Source: Hylemonella sp. UBA6679
Lineage (GTDB): Bacteria; Pseudomonadota; Gammaproteobacteria; Burkholderiales; Burkholderiaceae_C
Length of the DNA stretch: 31,830 bases
NCBI GenBank assembly: GCA_002454975.1
Contig: DKJZ01000011.1
Span: 1-31,830 of the forward strand
Direction of reading: 5' to 3'
The notes under the pieces are model-generated. The model saw only the letters and a list, made by a program, of their open reading frames with translations. It was not told the DNA's origin and searched no databases. The translations under genes were made by a program, and so were the position numbers. The number at the start of each line of letters is the position of its first letter. Positions within the stretch are counted from its first letter, which is position 1. Below are positions 1-6,271 of this stretch, in pieces.

Positions 1-1545
1 TGCACGGGCCACGGCTTCACCCAAGCGTTCGTAGTCGGCCATGCGCTGTTTGCGCGTCAGGGTGACGCTGGGCAGGATGGCCAGCGCTGCGGCGAACAGG
101 TCCAGCAAGGCACCGAACACCTGCGCTCGGTCGCGCTCCCAGGCGTCATGGGTGTCGGCATCGTCCTTGCGGGCTGTGGCCGGGATCACCGGCATGCTCA
201 CGTGAATCACCCTGTCAATCAGGTCCGGACGGGTGGCGACCACGGCAATGCCGTTCAAGACCACCGGCCGCTTGGTTTCCATCACGTGTTCTTCGCTGTT
301 GGTGTAGAGCTGCCGTGAGGCAAAGCCACCGCCGGTGGCCAGGGTGCAGAAGGCGTCTTGCTGCTCGGCCGTCAGGCCAGAGAGGTTTTCGTAAGAGACC
401 AGCCAGTTGTTCTGGGCCGCCACGAAGATGTCCTCCACCGTCTTAGGGCGACCGCGCAGCATCACCTTGTTGGGATCAACCAGGCTGCGCAGGACCGACT
501 GCGTGGTGGACTTGGCCGAGCCCTGCTCGCCGACCAACTCCAGCACCGGGAACGGCGTGTCGGGGCGGAAGCAATCCAGCAGCCAGGTCAGCACCATCAG
601 GCGCCGGTCGGCCGGAATGTTCACGTGCTGCCACAGCAGTCCCAGATCACCGCCGGGTTGCGGCATGGGCAGCGGGCGCTGCGATTGCGTGCGTGTGAAC
701 AGTTGCGGCGATGTGCCTAGCACCCGCCAGCCCCGGTCGGTGACGTGGACTGCGCGCCACTGTTCGTCACACAGGTCGATCAGATAGCCCGGCTCGGCTT
801 CAGCAGCGCGCAGGTGAACCGCCACTTCATCGCCATCGTTGACACCGGCAGCCGACAGGGTGGCCAGGGCTGCACGCAAGGTGGTGTCCGGCACGCCGGA
901 TTCCTTGGCACGCCAGTAGGCGGCTCGCAGCCAGGATTCGTAGCCGGTGGAAACCACCCGCCAGACTTCTTGGCGGTCCGCCATGGGAATGATGGCCACA
1001 GCCAGGCGGTCGGCATCGTGGTGCAGTTGGCACTGGGTGCGGCCAATGTCCACCAGGTCATCGATGGCCGAAGAATCGTTGTCGCTGTCGGGCAGTTCCT
1101 TGCTGACCAGTTTGTCCAGCACCGTGACCGAGCAGCCGCGATTGGTGATCTTGGCCGCGTGGCGCAGGCGTAGGTAGGTGGCCATGTCGGTGGCCTTGAG
1201 CACCGTGAAGGCGCGCACCACCGGTTCTTCGGCCAGGACGCCGACGTCATCGACCAGTCGCACCAGGGCCGCTTCGATCACGCCGACGGGATGGGTTTCT
1301 GGGTCGGCCGGCTCATCAGTCTGGGGGTCGGAATTGGCGTCCGAACCTTCGGTGTGTCCGGTGGCCGCGTCCGTGACGGTCGCATCAGCAGGCGATATGT
1401 GTGTTTCGCCGATGTCTAACAAGAGAGAACGACCGTCACCATCATCACAACCGTCACCGGGCAGACCCGTGACGTGATGGTCGTGATGGTGGTGACGATG
1501 CCCTTCTATTGTTTGGGTATCGGGGGAAGGGGTATGACTCACCAT
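1..1545 (-). CDS. P-loop ATPase of an integrated element, 3' end outside window
   Basis: This leftward reading frame of 515 codons stays open to the window edge, so its C-terminus is missing. A Walker A motif, GEQGSAKST, sits at about residues 339-347 and is preceded by a hydrophobic strand (PVLELV). Downstream are segments such as VSYENLSGL and VVLNGIAVVATRPDLIDRV. This layout is familiar from DNA-dependent ATPases or helicase-like proteins carried next to AlpA-type regulators on integrated elements, but I cannot name the family. The ATG at 1545-1543 shares one base with the alpA stop (TGATG), which implies translational coupling. The first 40 residues are odd: they are rich in His, Asp and Gly because the DNA there is a dyad repeat cluster. 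The true start could therefore lie downstream, for example at a TTG near 1422. A role in element replication or mobilisation is inference. Confidence 0.7.
   Translation of the reverse strand, partial: MVSHTPSPDTQTIEGHRHHHHDHHVTGLPGDGCDDGDGRSLLLDIGETHISPADATVTDAATGHTEGSDANSDPQTDEPADPETHPVGVIEAALVRLVDDVGVLAEEPVVRAFTVLKATDMATYLRLRHAAKITNRGCSVTVLDKLVSKELPDSDNDSSAIDDLVDIGRTQCQLHHDADRLAVAIIPMADRQEVWRVVSTGYESWLRAAYWRAKESGVPDTTLRAALATLSAAGVNDGDEVAVHLRAAEAEPGYLIDLCDEQWRAVHVTDRGWRVLGTSPQLFTRTQSQRPLPMPQPGGDLGLLWQHVNIPADRRLMVLTWLLDCFRPDTPFPVLELVGEQGSAKSTTQSVLRSLVDPNKVMLRGRPKTVEDIFVAAQNNWLVSYENLSGLTAEQQDAFCTLATGGGFASRQLYTNSEEHVMETKRPVVLNGIAVVATRPDLIDRVIHVSMPVIPATARKDDADTHDAWERDRAQVFGALLDLFAAALAILPSVTLTRKQRMADYERLGEAVARA
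1433..1500. repeat. Nested inverted repeats of the GTGATGGTCGTGA family (left cluster)
   Basis: An outer arm at 1435-1448 (GTCACCATCATCAC) pairs with 1483-1496 (GTGATGGTGGTGAC) at 13 of 14 positions. An inner arm, CGTCAC at 1452-1457, pairs perfectly with GTGACG at 1469-1474. The 13-mer GTGATGGTCGTGA at 1474-1486 recurs exactly at 2694-2706. The cluster lies inside the start of the ATPase gene. Likely uses are a protein-binding site or replication iterons. Confidence 0.65.
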
Positions 1546-1817
1546 CACCCCCGATCCGCGAGTTCGGAAGTGCGCTCAATGCGGCGGCTGTTGGCGTCAA
1601 GCCAGGCCAGTACATCGGCTTTGCGGTAGCGGACGGTGCGTCCGATCTTGGTGAGGGTGGGCCCGCCGCCGTGCGTGGCGACCCATTCGAGCCAGCCGAC
1701 GGTGTAACCCATCCCGGCAGCGGCAGTTTTACGGTCCAGCAAGGCCTCGATGGGCGCTTGCCAGAATTCAGCGCGCAGGGCAGCGGCGCTGGCAGGTGTT
1801 CGGACCCTTTTGGGCAT
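1545..1817 (-). CDS. alpA: AlpA-family helix-turn-helix DNA-binding protein
   Basis: A 90-aa basic protein with a winged helix-turn-helix of the AlpA/excisionase (MerR-like HTH_17) type. The segment from about residue 26 reads ALLDRKTAAAGMGYTVGWLE, then a glycine-rich turn, then TKIGRTVRYRKADVLAWLDA, which is the typical R-x-x-x-Y-R-x-x-D-V-x-x-W ending of the fold. In P4-like and other integrated elements AlpA proteins activate integrase or control excision. The ATG at 1817 follows a purine-rich AAGGA that lies partly inside a hairpin. The stop codon overlaps the start of the ATPase gene by one base, so the two are probably co-translated. The family call is good; the regulatory target is unknown. 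Confidence 0.8.
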   Translation of the reverse strand: MPKRVRTPASAAALRAEFWQAPIEALLDRKTAAAGMGYTVGWLEWVATHGGGPTLTKIGRTVRYRKADVLAWLDANSRRIERTSELADRG

Positions 1818-1819
1818 TT

Positions 1820-1850
1820 CGGCATTCCTTCCGGTTCATTTGGAATGCCG
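1820..1850 (-). promoter_or_regulatory. Inverted repeat overlapping the alpA ribosome binding site
   Basis: CGGCATTCC (1820-1828) pairs perfectly with GGAATGCCG (1842-1850) across 13 bases. On the alpA strand the 3' arm ends three bases before the ATG and shares bases with the AAGGA Shine-Dalgarno sequence. It could be an operator for AlpA itself or an RNA hairpin that hides the ribosome binding site. Confidence 0.5.
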
Positions 1851-1887
1851 CCAGTCTGGGCGCGGGCGCCCTGTTCACCCGCCGAAT

Positions 1888-1906
1888 TTCAGAATGGTTT
1901 TCTGAA
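1888..1906. promoter_or_regulatory. TTCAGAA-5-TTCTGAA dyad upstream of alpA
   Basis: A perfect 7-bp inverted repeat lies just beyond the stop of the 208-aa gene and about 70 bp upstream of alpA. It has too little GC and no T-run, so it does not look like a terminator; an operator is more likely. The role is inference. Confidence 0.35.
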
Positions 1907-1908
1907 GT

Positions 1909-2535
1909 TCAGTTTTCTCGAAAGCGCGCTGGAAGTTCGTCGCTAAAGTTGCGCAATGCTGAACCGAGCTTCTTGTGGAAGGACGCGTATCCACGCAAAT
2001 CACTGCCAAAGAATGCCTGGGCCGCTTCATTGACAGACTCGCCAATGGCCTGTGCGTTGGGGCGCTCGCCCGCGCGGTACTTGCCAGCGGAGATGGCCAG
2101 CAGGTGTCCCATCACTGCAATGGCCTTGAGGCTGTTCATTTCTGCGGCATCACTGCCGTCCGGCAGGACTGCTTGACGGGCCTCGTCAAACAAGAAGGCG
2201 GGGCGATCTTCGAAGGGCAACTGTTCAAACCACCGGCGCAGGCTGGCCTTATTGATGACTAGCCGGTCCTTGTCCAGCAACTCGTCGATGGGTGCACCCT
2301 TGAACACTTGGCCACGGGCGGTGACGATGCCCAAGTCCTCGTACTCCAGCCGTTCTGAGCGCAGGGCGGCAACCAGGGCCGCACGCTTGGCGCTCATGCA
2401 CTGGGTCTCGAAGTTCAGACTGGTCAGATGGGCAGGCTCGACGCCGCACCACAAGGCAATGGCGTCATTGATGCGGATGTGATCGGCCAGATCCCAGTAG
2501 CGCAGGCAGTTGGTAGGGGCGGTGGATTTGTTCAT
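1909..2535 (-). CDS. Element-borne protein of unknown function
   Basis: A 208-aa soluble protein that I do not recognise. The N-terminus reads YWDLADHIRINDAIALWCGVEP, a helix rich in aromatic and acidic residues of a kind often seen at the start of element proteins located near alpA. No catalytic motif, signal peptide or membrane segment is visible. The centre holds LDKDRLVINKASLRRWFEQLP, which could be a small DNA-binding or adaptor helix pair. The ATG at 2535 has no clear Shine-Dalgarno sequence. The leader upstream is AT-rich and has overlapping short dyads (TACTG/CAGTA at 2541-2560 and CATCAG/CTGATG at 2553-2574). It is transcribed towards alpA, so the three leftward genes may form one operon. 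Confidence 0.65.
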   Translation of the reverse strand: MNKSTAPTNCLRYWDLADHIRINDAIALWCGVEPAHLTSLNFETQCMSAKRAALVAALRSERLEYEDLGIVTARGQVFKGAPIDELLDKDRLVINKASLRRWFEQLPFEDRPAFLFDEARQAVLPDGSDAAEMNSLKAIAVMGHLLAISAGKYRAGERPNAQAIGESVNEAAQAFFGSDLRGYASFHKKLGSALRNFSDELPARFREN

Positions 2536-2592
2536 GAAAATACTGGATAAAACATCAGTATATTAAATCTGATGCCGTTGACATCGGTGCGA

Positions 2593-2615
2593 GGGTGTGC
2601 GTTGAGCTCACACCC
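2593..2615. promoter_or_regulatory. GGGTGTG-9-CACACCC dyad
   Basis: A perfect 7-bp inverted repeat lies in the divergent intergenic region between the 208-aa gene and vapB. No run of T follows it on either strand, so an operator is more likely than a terminator. Confidence 0.35.
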
Positions 2616-2646
2616 TACATGCACGTCCTGACAAGGTAAAACAAAA

Positions 2647-2726
2647 GGGAATCACCGTCACGACCATCACCAAGATCACCGGTGGGCCCGTCTGTGATGG
2701 TCGTGACGTTTGTGATGGTTGTTCCC
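2647..2726. repeat. Extended palindrome of the GTGATGGTCGTGAC family (right cluster)
   Basis: GTCACGACCATCAC (2657-2670) and GTGATGGTCGTGAC (2694-2707) form a perfect 14-bp inverted repeat across 23 bases. Outer arms GGGAA (2647-2651) and TTCCC (2722-2726) extend the symmetry to about 80 bp. A further direct copy, GTGATGGT, is at 2712-2719, and CCATCAC recurs at 2761-2767 inside the vapB promoter spacer. The same 13-mer occurs in the left cluster 1.2 kb away. The cluster could be an origin, a partition site or a multi-copy operator. Confidence 0.7.
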
Positions 2727-2754
2727 TCTTGTATGGCTTGGCAAAACGCATGTA

Positions 2755-2783
2755 TTGCCACCATCACAGGCTGGTATTACTAT
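2755..2783 (+). promoter_or_regulatory. Candidate promoter of vapBC
   Basis: TTGCCA at 2755-2760 and TACTAT at 2778-2783 are separated by 17 bp, and an AGGAGG Shine-Dalgarno sequence follows at 2803-2808, four bases before the vapB ATG. A CCATCAC copy of the nearby repeat lies in the spacer. The next obvious promoter is far downstream, so this one may also drive hsdMSR. Confidence 0.45.
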
Positions 2784-2812
2784 AGAATCGATCGTAAAAC
2801 ACAGGAGGCTGC

Positions 2813-3052
2813 ATGTCGACCACGCTCACCATCAAGGGGCAAGTCACCATCCCCAAACAGATCCGCGATGCCCTGGGCCTGCACCCCGGCATGCCGGTGG
2901 ACTTTGCTGTCAACCAAGACGGCGAAGTGGTGATCCACAAGGCCGAGGGCTCAGCCAAGCGCAAGCCTGACCGGTTCGAAGCCGCCCGCGGCAAGGCCGA
3001 TGTCAAGTGGCGCACGCAAGACCTGATGGCGCTGCTGCGCGGTGAGGCTTGA
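2813..3052 (+). CDS. vapB: AbrB-type antitoxin VapB
   Basis: A 79-aa protein whose first 45 residues are a swapped-hairpin AbrB/MazE DNA-binding domain: LTIKGQVTIPKQIRDALGL, then HPGMPVDFAVNQDGEVVIH. The remaining lysine- and arginine-rich tail, ending WRTQDLMALLRGE, is the usual toxin-binding part. In this family the antitoxin neutralises the VapC RNase and, with it, represses its own promoter. A strong AGGAGG precedes the ATG, and the stop overlaps the vapC start (TGATG). It is probably the first gene of a transcript that runs on into the restriction operon. Confidence 0.9.
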   Translation: MSTTLTIKGQVTIPKQIRDALGLHPGMPVDFAVNQDGEVVIHKAEGSAKRKPDRFEAARGKADVKWRTQDLMALLRGEA

Positions 3053-3447
3053 TGCTGGTCGACACCAACGTCCTGGTCGATGTCCTGGAAAACGACCCGG
3101 ACTGGGCTGACTGGTCCGTCGCGCAGCTGCAGGCGCAGTCCAAGGTGCACCGGCTGGCCATCAACCCCATCATCTACTCCGAGCTGTCGCTGACGTTTTC
3201 TACCGTCGAAGCGCTGGACCAAGTGCTAGACGGCATGGAACTGCGCATGCTGGACATACCCAAGCCCGCTTTGTTTTTGGCGGGCAAAGCCTTTGTGCAG
3301 TACCGCCGCAGCGGGGGCGTGAAAAACAATGTGCTCGGGGATTTTTTTATCGGTGCCCACGCCGCTGTCAGCGGCTTGCCGTTATTAACCCGAGATACTC
3401 GGCGATATAGGAATTATTTTCCGAGCGTCAGATTAGTGGCGCCGTGA
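3052..3447 (+). CDS. vapC: PIN-domain toxin VapC
   Basis: A 131-aa PIN-domain ribonuclease. The four acidic positions expected for Mg2+ binding are visible: D4 (MLVDTNVLVD), E44 (YSELSL), D97 (VLGDFFIGAHA) and D115 (LLTRDTRRY). Family members cut tRNA or rRNA when the antitoxin is lost. I start at the ATG at 3052, which shares one base with the vapB stop; a TTG one codon earlier is possible but less likely. hsdM begins 47 bp downstream with no terminator between, so this addiction pair may help keep the restriction locus in the cell. Confidence 0.9.
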   Translation: MLVDTNVLVDVLENDPDWADWSVAQLQAQSKVHRLAINPIIYSELSLTFSTVEALDQVLDGMELRMLDIPKPALFLAGKAFVQYRRSGGVKNNVLGDFFIGAHAAVSGLPLLTRDTRRYRNYFPSVRLVAP

Positions 3448-3494
3448 AATAAGCATGTAAAAACCAGAACAAACGAACCAACGAGAAACTAAAC

Positions 3495-5051
3495 ATGACC
3501 AGCATGCAACAACGCGCCGAACTTCAACGCCGGATCTGGCAAATTGCCAACGATGTCCGAGGTGCCGTGGACGGATGGGACTTCAAGCAATACGTGCTGG
3601 GTACTCTGTTCTACCGCTTCATCAGCGAAAACTTTGCTGCCTACATCGAAGGGGGCGATGACAGCGTTCAGTACGCCAAGCTGAACGATATTGTGATCAC
3701 GCCAGAAATCCGTGACGACGCCATCAAGACCAAGGGATACTTTATCTACCCCAGCCAGCTGTTTGCACGGGTCGCAGCCACCGCCAACACCAATGACAGC
3801 CTGAATACTGACCTGGCAGCGGTTTTCTCGGCCATTGAAACATCTGCCTTAGGTTACCCGTCTGAGCGCGACATCCGTGGTCTGTTTGCCGACTTTGACA
3901 CCACCAGCAACCGCTTGGGCAACACCGTCAAAGATAAGAATGCTCGCTTGGCTGCAGTGCTCAAAGGGGTGGCTGAACTGGACTTCGGCGATTTCGATGC
4001 CAGCCACATCGACCTGTTTGGCGATGCCTACGAGTTCCTGATCTCCAACTACGCTGCCAACGCTGGCAAGTCTGGGGGCGAGTTCTTCACACCGCAGCAG
4101 GTTTCCAAGCTGATTGCTCGGTTGGCCATGCACGGACAAAGCAGCATCAACAAGATTTATGACCCGGCCTGTGGCTCTGGCTCTTTGCTGCTACAAGCCA
4201 AAAAACAGTTTGACGCTCACATCATTGAGGATGGATTTTTCGGCCAAGAACTCAACCACACCACGTACAACTTGGCACGGATGAACATGTTCTTGCACAA
4301 CGTGAATTACGACAAGTTCAACATCCAGCTGGGCGATACCCTCATTGAGCCTCACTTTGGCGATGACAAACCTTTCGATGCCATCGTTTCAAATCCGCCG
4401 TATTCGGTCAAGTGGATTGGTAGTGACGATCCTACGCTCATCAACGACGAGCGCTTTGCCCCAGCCGGTGTGCTGGCTCCAAAATCTAAGGCCGACTTTG
4501 CCTTTGTGCTGCATGCTCTAAGCTACCTCTCGGCCAAAGGTCGCGCTGCCATCGTTTGCTTTCCTGGCATCTTCTACCGTGGCGGGGCTGAGCAAAAAAT
4601 CCGCCAGTACCTTGTCGACAACAACTATGTCGAGAGTGTGATTTCGCTCGCCCCCAACCTGTTTTTCGGAACCACCATCTCTGTGAGTATTTTGGTGCTG
4701 TCCAAACACAAGACGGAGACCCACACCCAGTTCATTGACGCCAGTGGCTTGTTCAAGAAAGAGACCAATAACAACGCCTTATTGGACACACACATTGATG
4801 AGATCATGGCAGTGTTCGACAGCAAGGAAAACATCGAGCATTTCGCTCAGTCTGTTCCTTTCGACAAGGTCGCCGCCAACGATTACAACCTATCGGTCAG
4901 CAGTTATGTGGCGGGCAAGGACAACCGTGAGGTGGTAGACATTGCTCAACTCAACGCTCAGCTCAAAACCACTGTGGCCAAGATCGACCAACTGCGCAAA
5001 GACATTGACGCCATCGTGGCCGAGATTGAAGGCGAGGAGCAGCAGGCATGA
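3495..5051 (+). CDS. hsdM: Type I restriction-modification methyltransferase subunit HsdM
   Basis: A 518-aa N6-adenine methyltransferase subunit, close to the 520 aa of EcoR124I HsdM. An N-terminal helical domain (about residues 5-150) precedes the catalytic domain, with the AdoMet-binding motif DPACGSGSLL at 223-232 and the catalytic NPPY at 300-303. The C-terminal helices after about residue 480 (VVDIAQLNAQLKTTVAKIDQLRKDI) are the coiled coil that contacts HsdS. Two HsdM with one HsdS form the methylase, and adding two HsdR gives the nuclease. The ribosome binding site is weak. The gene lies 47 bp after vapC, and its stop overlaps the hsdS start (ATGA). Confidence 0.97.
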   Translation: MTSMQQRAELQRRIWQIANDVRGAVDGWDFKQYVLGTLFYRFISENFAAYIEGGDDSVQYAKLNDIVITPEIRDDAIKTKGYFIYPSQLFARVAATANTNDSLNTDLAAVFSAIETSALGYPSERDIRGLFADFDTTSNRLGNTVKDKNARLAAVLKGVAELDFGDFDASHIDLFGDAYEFLISNYAANAGKSGGEFFTPQQVSKLIARLAMHGQSSINKIYDPACGSGSLLLQAKKQFDAHIIEDGFFGQELNHTTYNLARMNMFLHNVNYDKFNIQLGDTLIEPHFGDDKPFDAIVSNPPYSVKWIGSDDPTLINDERFAPAGVLAPKSKADFAFVLHALSYLSAKGRAAIVCFPGIFYRGGAEQKIRQYLVDNNYVESVISLAPNLFFGTTISVSILVLSKHKTETHTQFIDASGLFKKETNNNALLDTHIDEIMAVFDSKENIEHFAQSVPFDKVAANDYNLSVSSYVAGKDNREVVDIAQLNAQLKTTVAKIDQLRKDIDAIVAEIEGEEQQA

Positions 5052-6271
5052 GCGGTGTCGAATTTTTGGACAAGCTGCTCGACGGCGTTGAGGTGGAGTG
5101 GAAGCCGTTAGGGATGGTGGCTGAATACGTGCGCGGATTGGTTTACAACAAATCGAGTGAGAGCTCCGATGGTCATGGCTACAAGGTTCTGCGCGCAAAT
5201 AACATAACCCTTGCTAGCAACCAATTGAATTTCGATGACATCAAAGTTGTGAATTTCGACACGAAGGTTAAAAACACTCAGAGGCTACATAAAAATGATA
5301 TTTTGATAAGTGCTGCCAGCGGGAGCCGTGAACACGTAGGAAAAGTTGCCTTTATAGACGCCGATATTGACTTTTACTTTGGCGGTTTTATGGGGGTCGT
5401 GAGGTGTGGCAATGGCTTAAATTCAAGGTACATGTTCCACGTTTTGACAAGCGATATTTTTCAAAAATATCTTGACGAAATGCTGAACAGCTCAACTATC
5501 AATAATTTGAATTCAACAGTAATGGGGGAGTTCAAAATCCCCATCCCCTGCCCAGACAACCCCAAAAAATCCCTTGAAATCCAAGCCGAAATCGTCCGCA
5601 TCCTGGACGCCTTCACCGAGCTGACCACCGAGCTGACCACCGAGCTGACCACCGAGCTGACCACCCGCAAAAAACAATACAACCACTACCGTGACCAGTT
5701 GTTGAGTTTTGAAGATGGGGAGGTGGAGTGGAAGACGTTGGGAGAGGTGGCAAAAATTGGCACAGGTAGTCATGACACACAGGACGCTGTCGATGATGGT
5801 GCTTACGTTTTTTATGCTCGTGGCCGGGAACCGCTACGGCTAAACAATTTTGACTTTGACGAAACTGCAATCATCACAGCCGGTGACGGAGCAGGGGTTG
5901 GAAAAGTCTTTCATTACGCCCAAGGGAAATATGCTCTGCACCAACGTGCGTATCGCATCGTTCCAAGCGAGGTTATGGAGCCAAGATTTGTGTATCACTG
6001 CATGGCTTCGCATTTTTATGCGTACATTCAAAAGGCGTCTGTAAGTTCTTCTGTCACTTCACTTCGTCGGCCGATGTTTTTGGATTTTCCGATTCCTGTT
6101 CCACCTATTGCCGAGCAAGCACGTATCGTCACCATCCTCGACAAATTCGACGCACTGACCCACTCCCTCACCGAAGGCTTGCCCCGCGAAATCGAGCTGC
6201 GTAAAAAGCAATATGAGTACTACCGTGATCTGTTGCTGAGCTTCCCAAGGCTTGAAGGCGAAATGGCATGA
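5048..6271 (+). CDS. hsdS: Type I restriction-modification specificity subunit HsdS
   Basis: A 407-aa DNA-recognition subunit with two target-recognition domains (about residues 15-175 and 215-375), each followed by a helical spacer. The central spacer contains four exact copies of the tetrapeptide TELT (residues 190-205) before RKKQYNHYRDQLLSF; the C-terminal spacer ends in the matching RKKQYEYYRDLLLSF. EcoR124I-type enzymes carry TAEL repeats at the same place, and the copy number sets the gap between the two half-sites. The first target-recognition domain is visibly AT-rich compared with hsdM, as expected for shuffled specificity domains. The start overlaps the hsdM stop and the stop overlaps the hsdR start, both by ATGA. 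The recognition sequence cannot be predicted by eye. Confidence 0.96.
   Translation: MSGVEFLDKLLDGVEVEWKPLGMVAEYVRGLVYNKSSESSDGHGYKVLRANNITLASNQLNFDDIKVVNFDTKVKNTQRLHKNDILISAASGSREHVGKVAFIDADIDFYFGGFMGVVRCGNGLNSRYMFHVLTSDIFQKYLDEMLNSSTINNLNSTVMGEFKIPIPCPDNPKKSLEIQAEIVRILDAFTELTTELTTELTTELTTRKKQYNHYRDQLLSFEDGEVEWKTLGEVAKIGTGSHDTQDAVDDGAYVFYARGREPLRLNNFDFDETAIITAGDGAGVGKVFHYAQGKYALHQRAYRIVPSEVMEPRFVYHCMASHFYAYIQKASVSSSVTSLRRPMFLDFPIPVPPIAEQARIVTILDKFDALTHSLTEGLPREIELRKKQYEYYRDLLLSFPRLEGEMA
5615..5662 (+). repeat. Four perfect 12-bp tandem repeats inside hsdS
   Basis: The unit ACCGAGCTGACC is repeated exactly four times and encodes TELT each time. Because 12 is a multiple of three, gain or loss of a unit keeps the frame and changes only the length of the central spacer helix. 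Confidence 0.95.

Noticed and set aside
780..1250. Leftward open frame overlapping the ATPase
   Set aside because: It is a shadow of the GC-rich ATPase frame, which alone carries the Walker A motif and stays open for 515 codons.
2593..2615. GGGTGTG/CACACCC considered as a terminator
   Set aside because: No run of T follows on either strand.
5615..5662. Tandem repeats considered as a CRISPR array
   Set aside because: Units are 12 bp, contiguous, without spacers, and in frame within hsdS.
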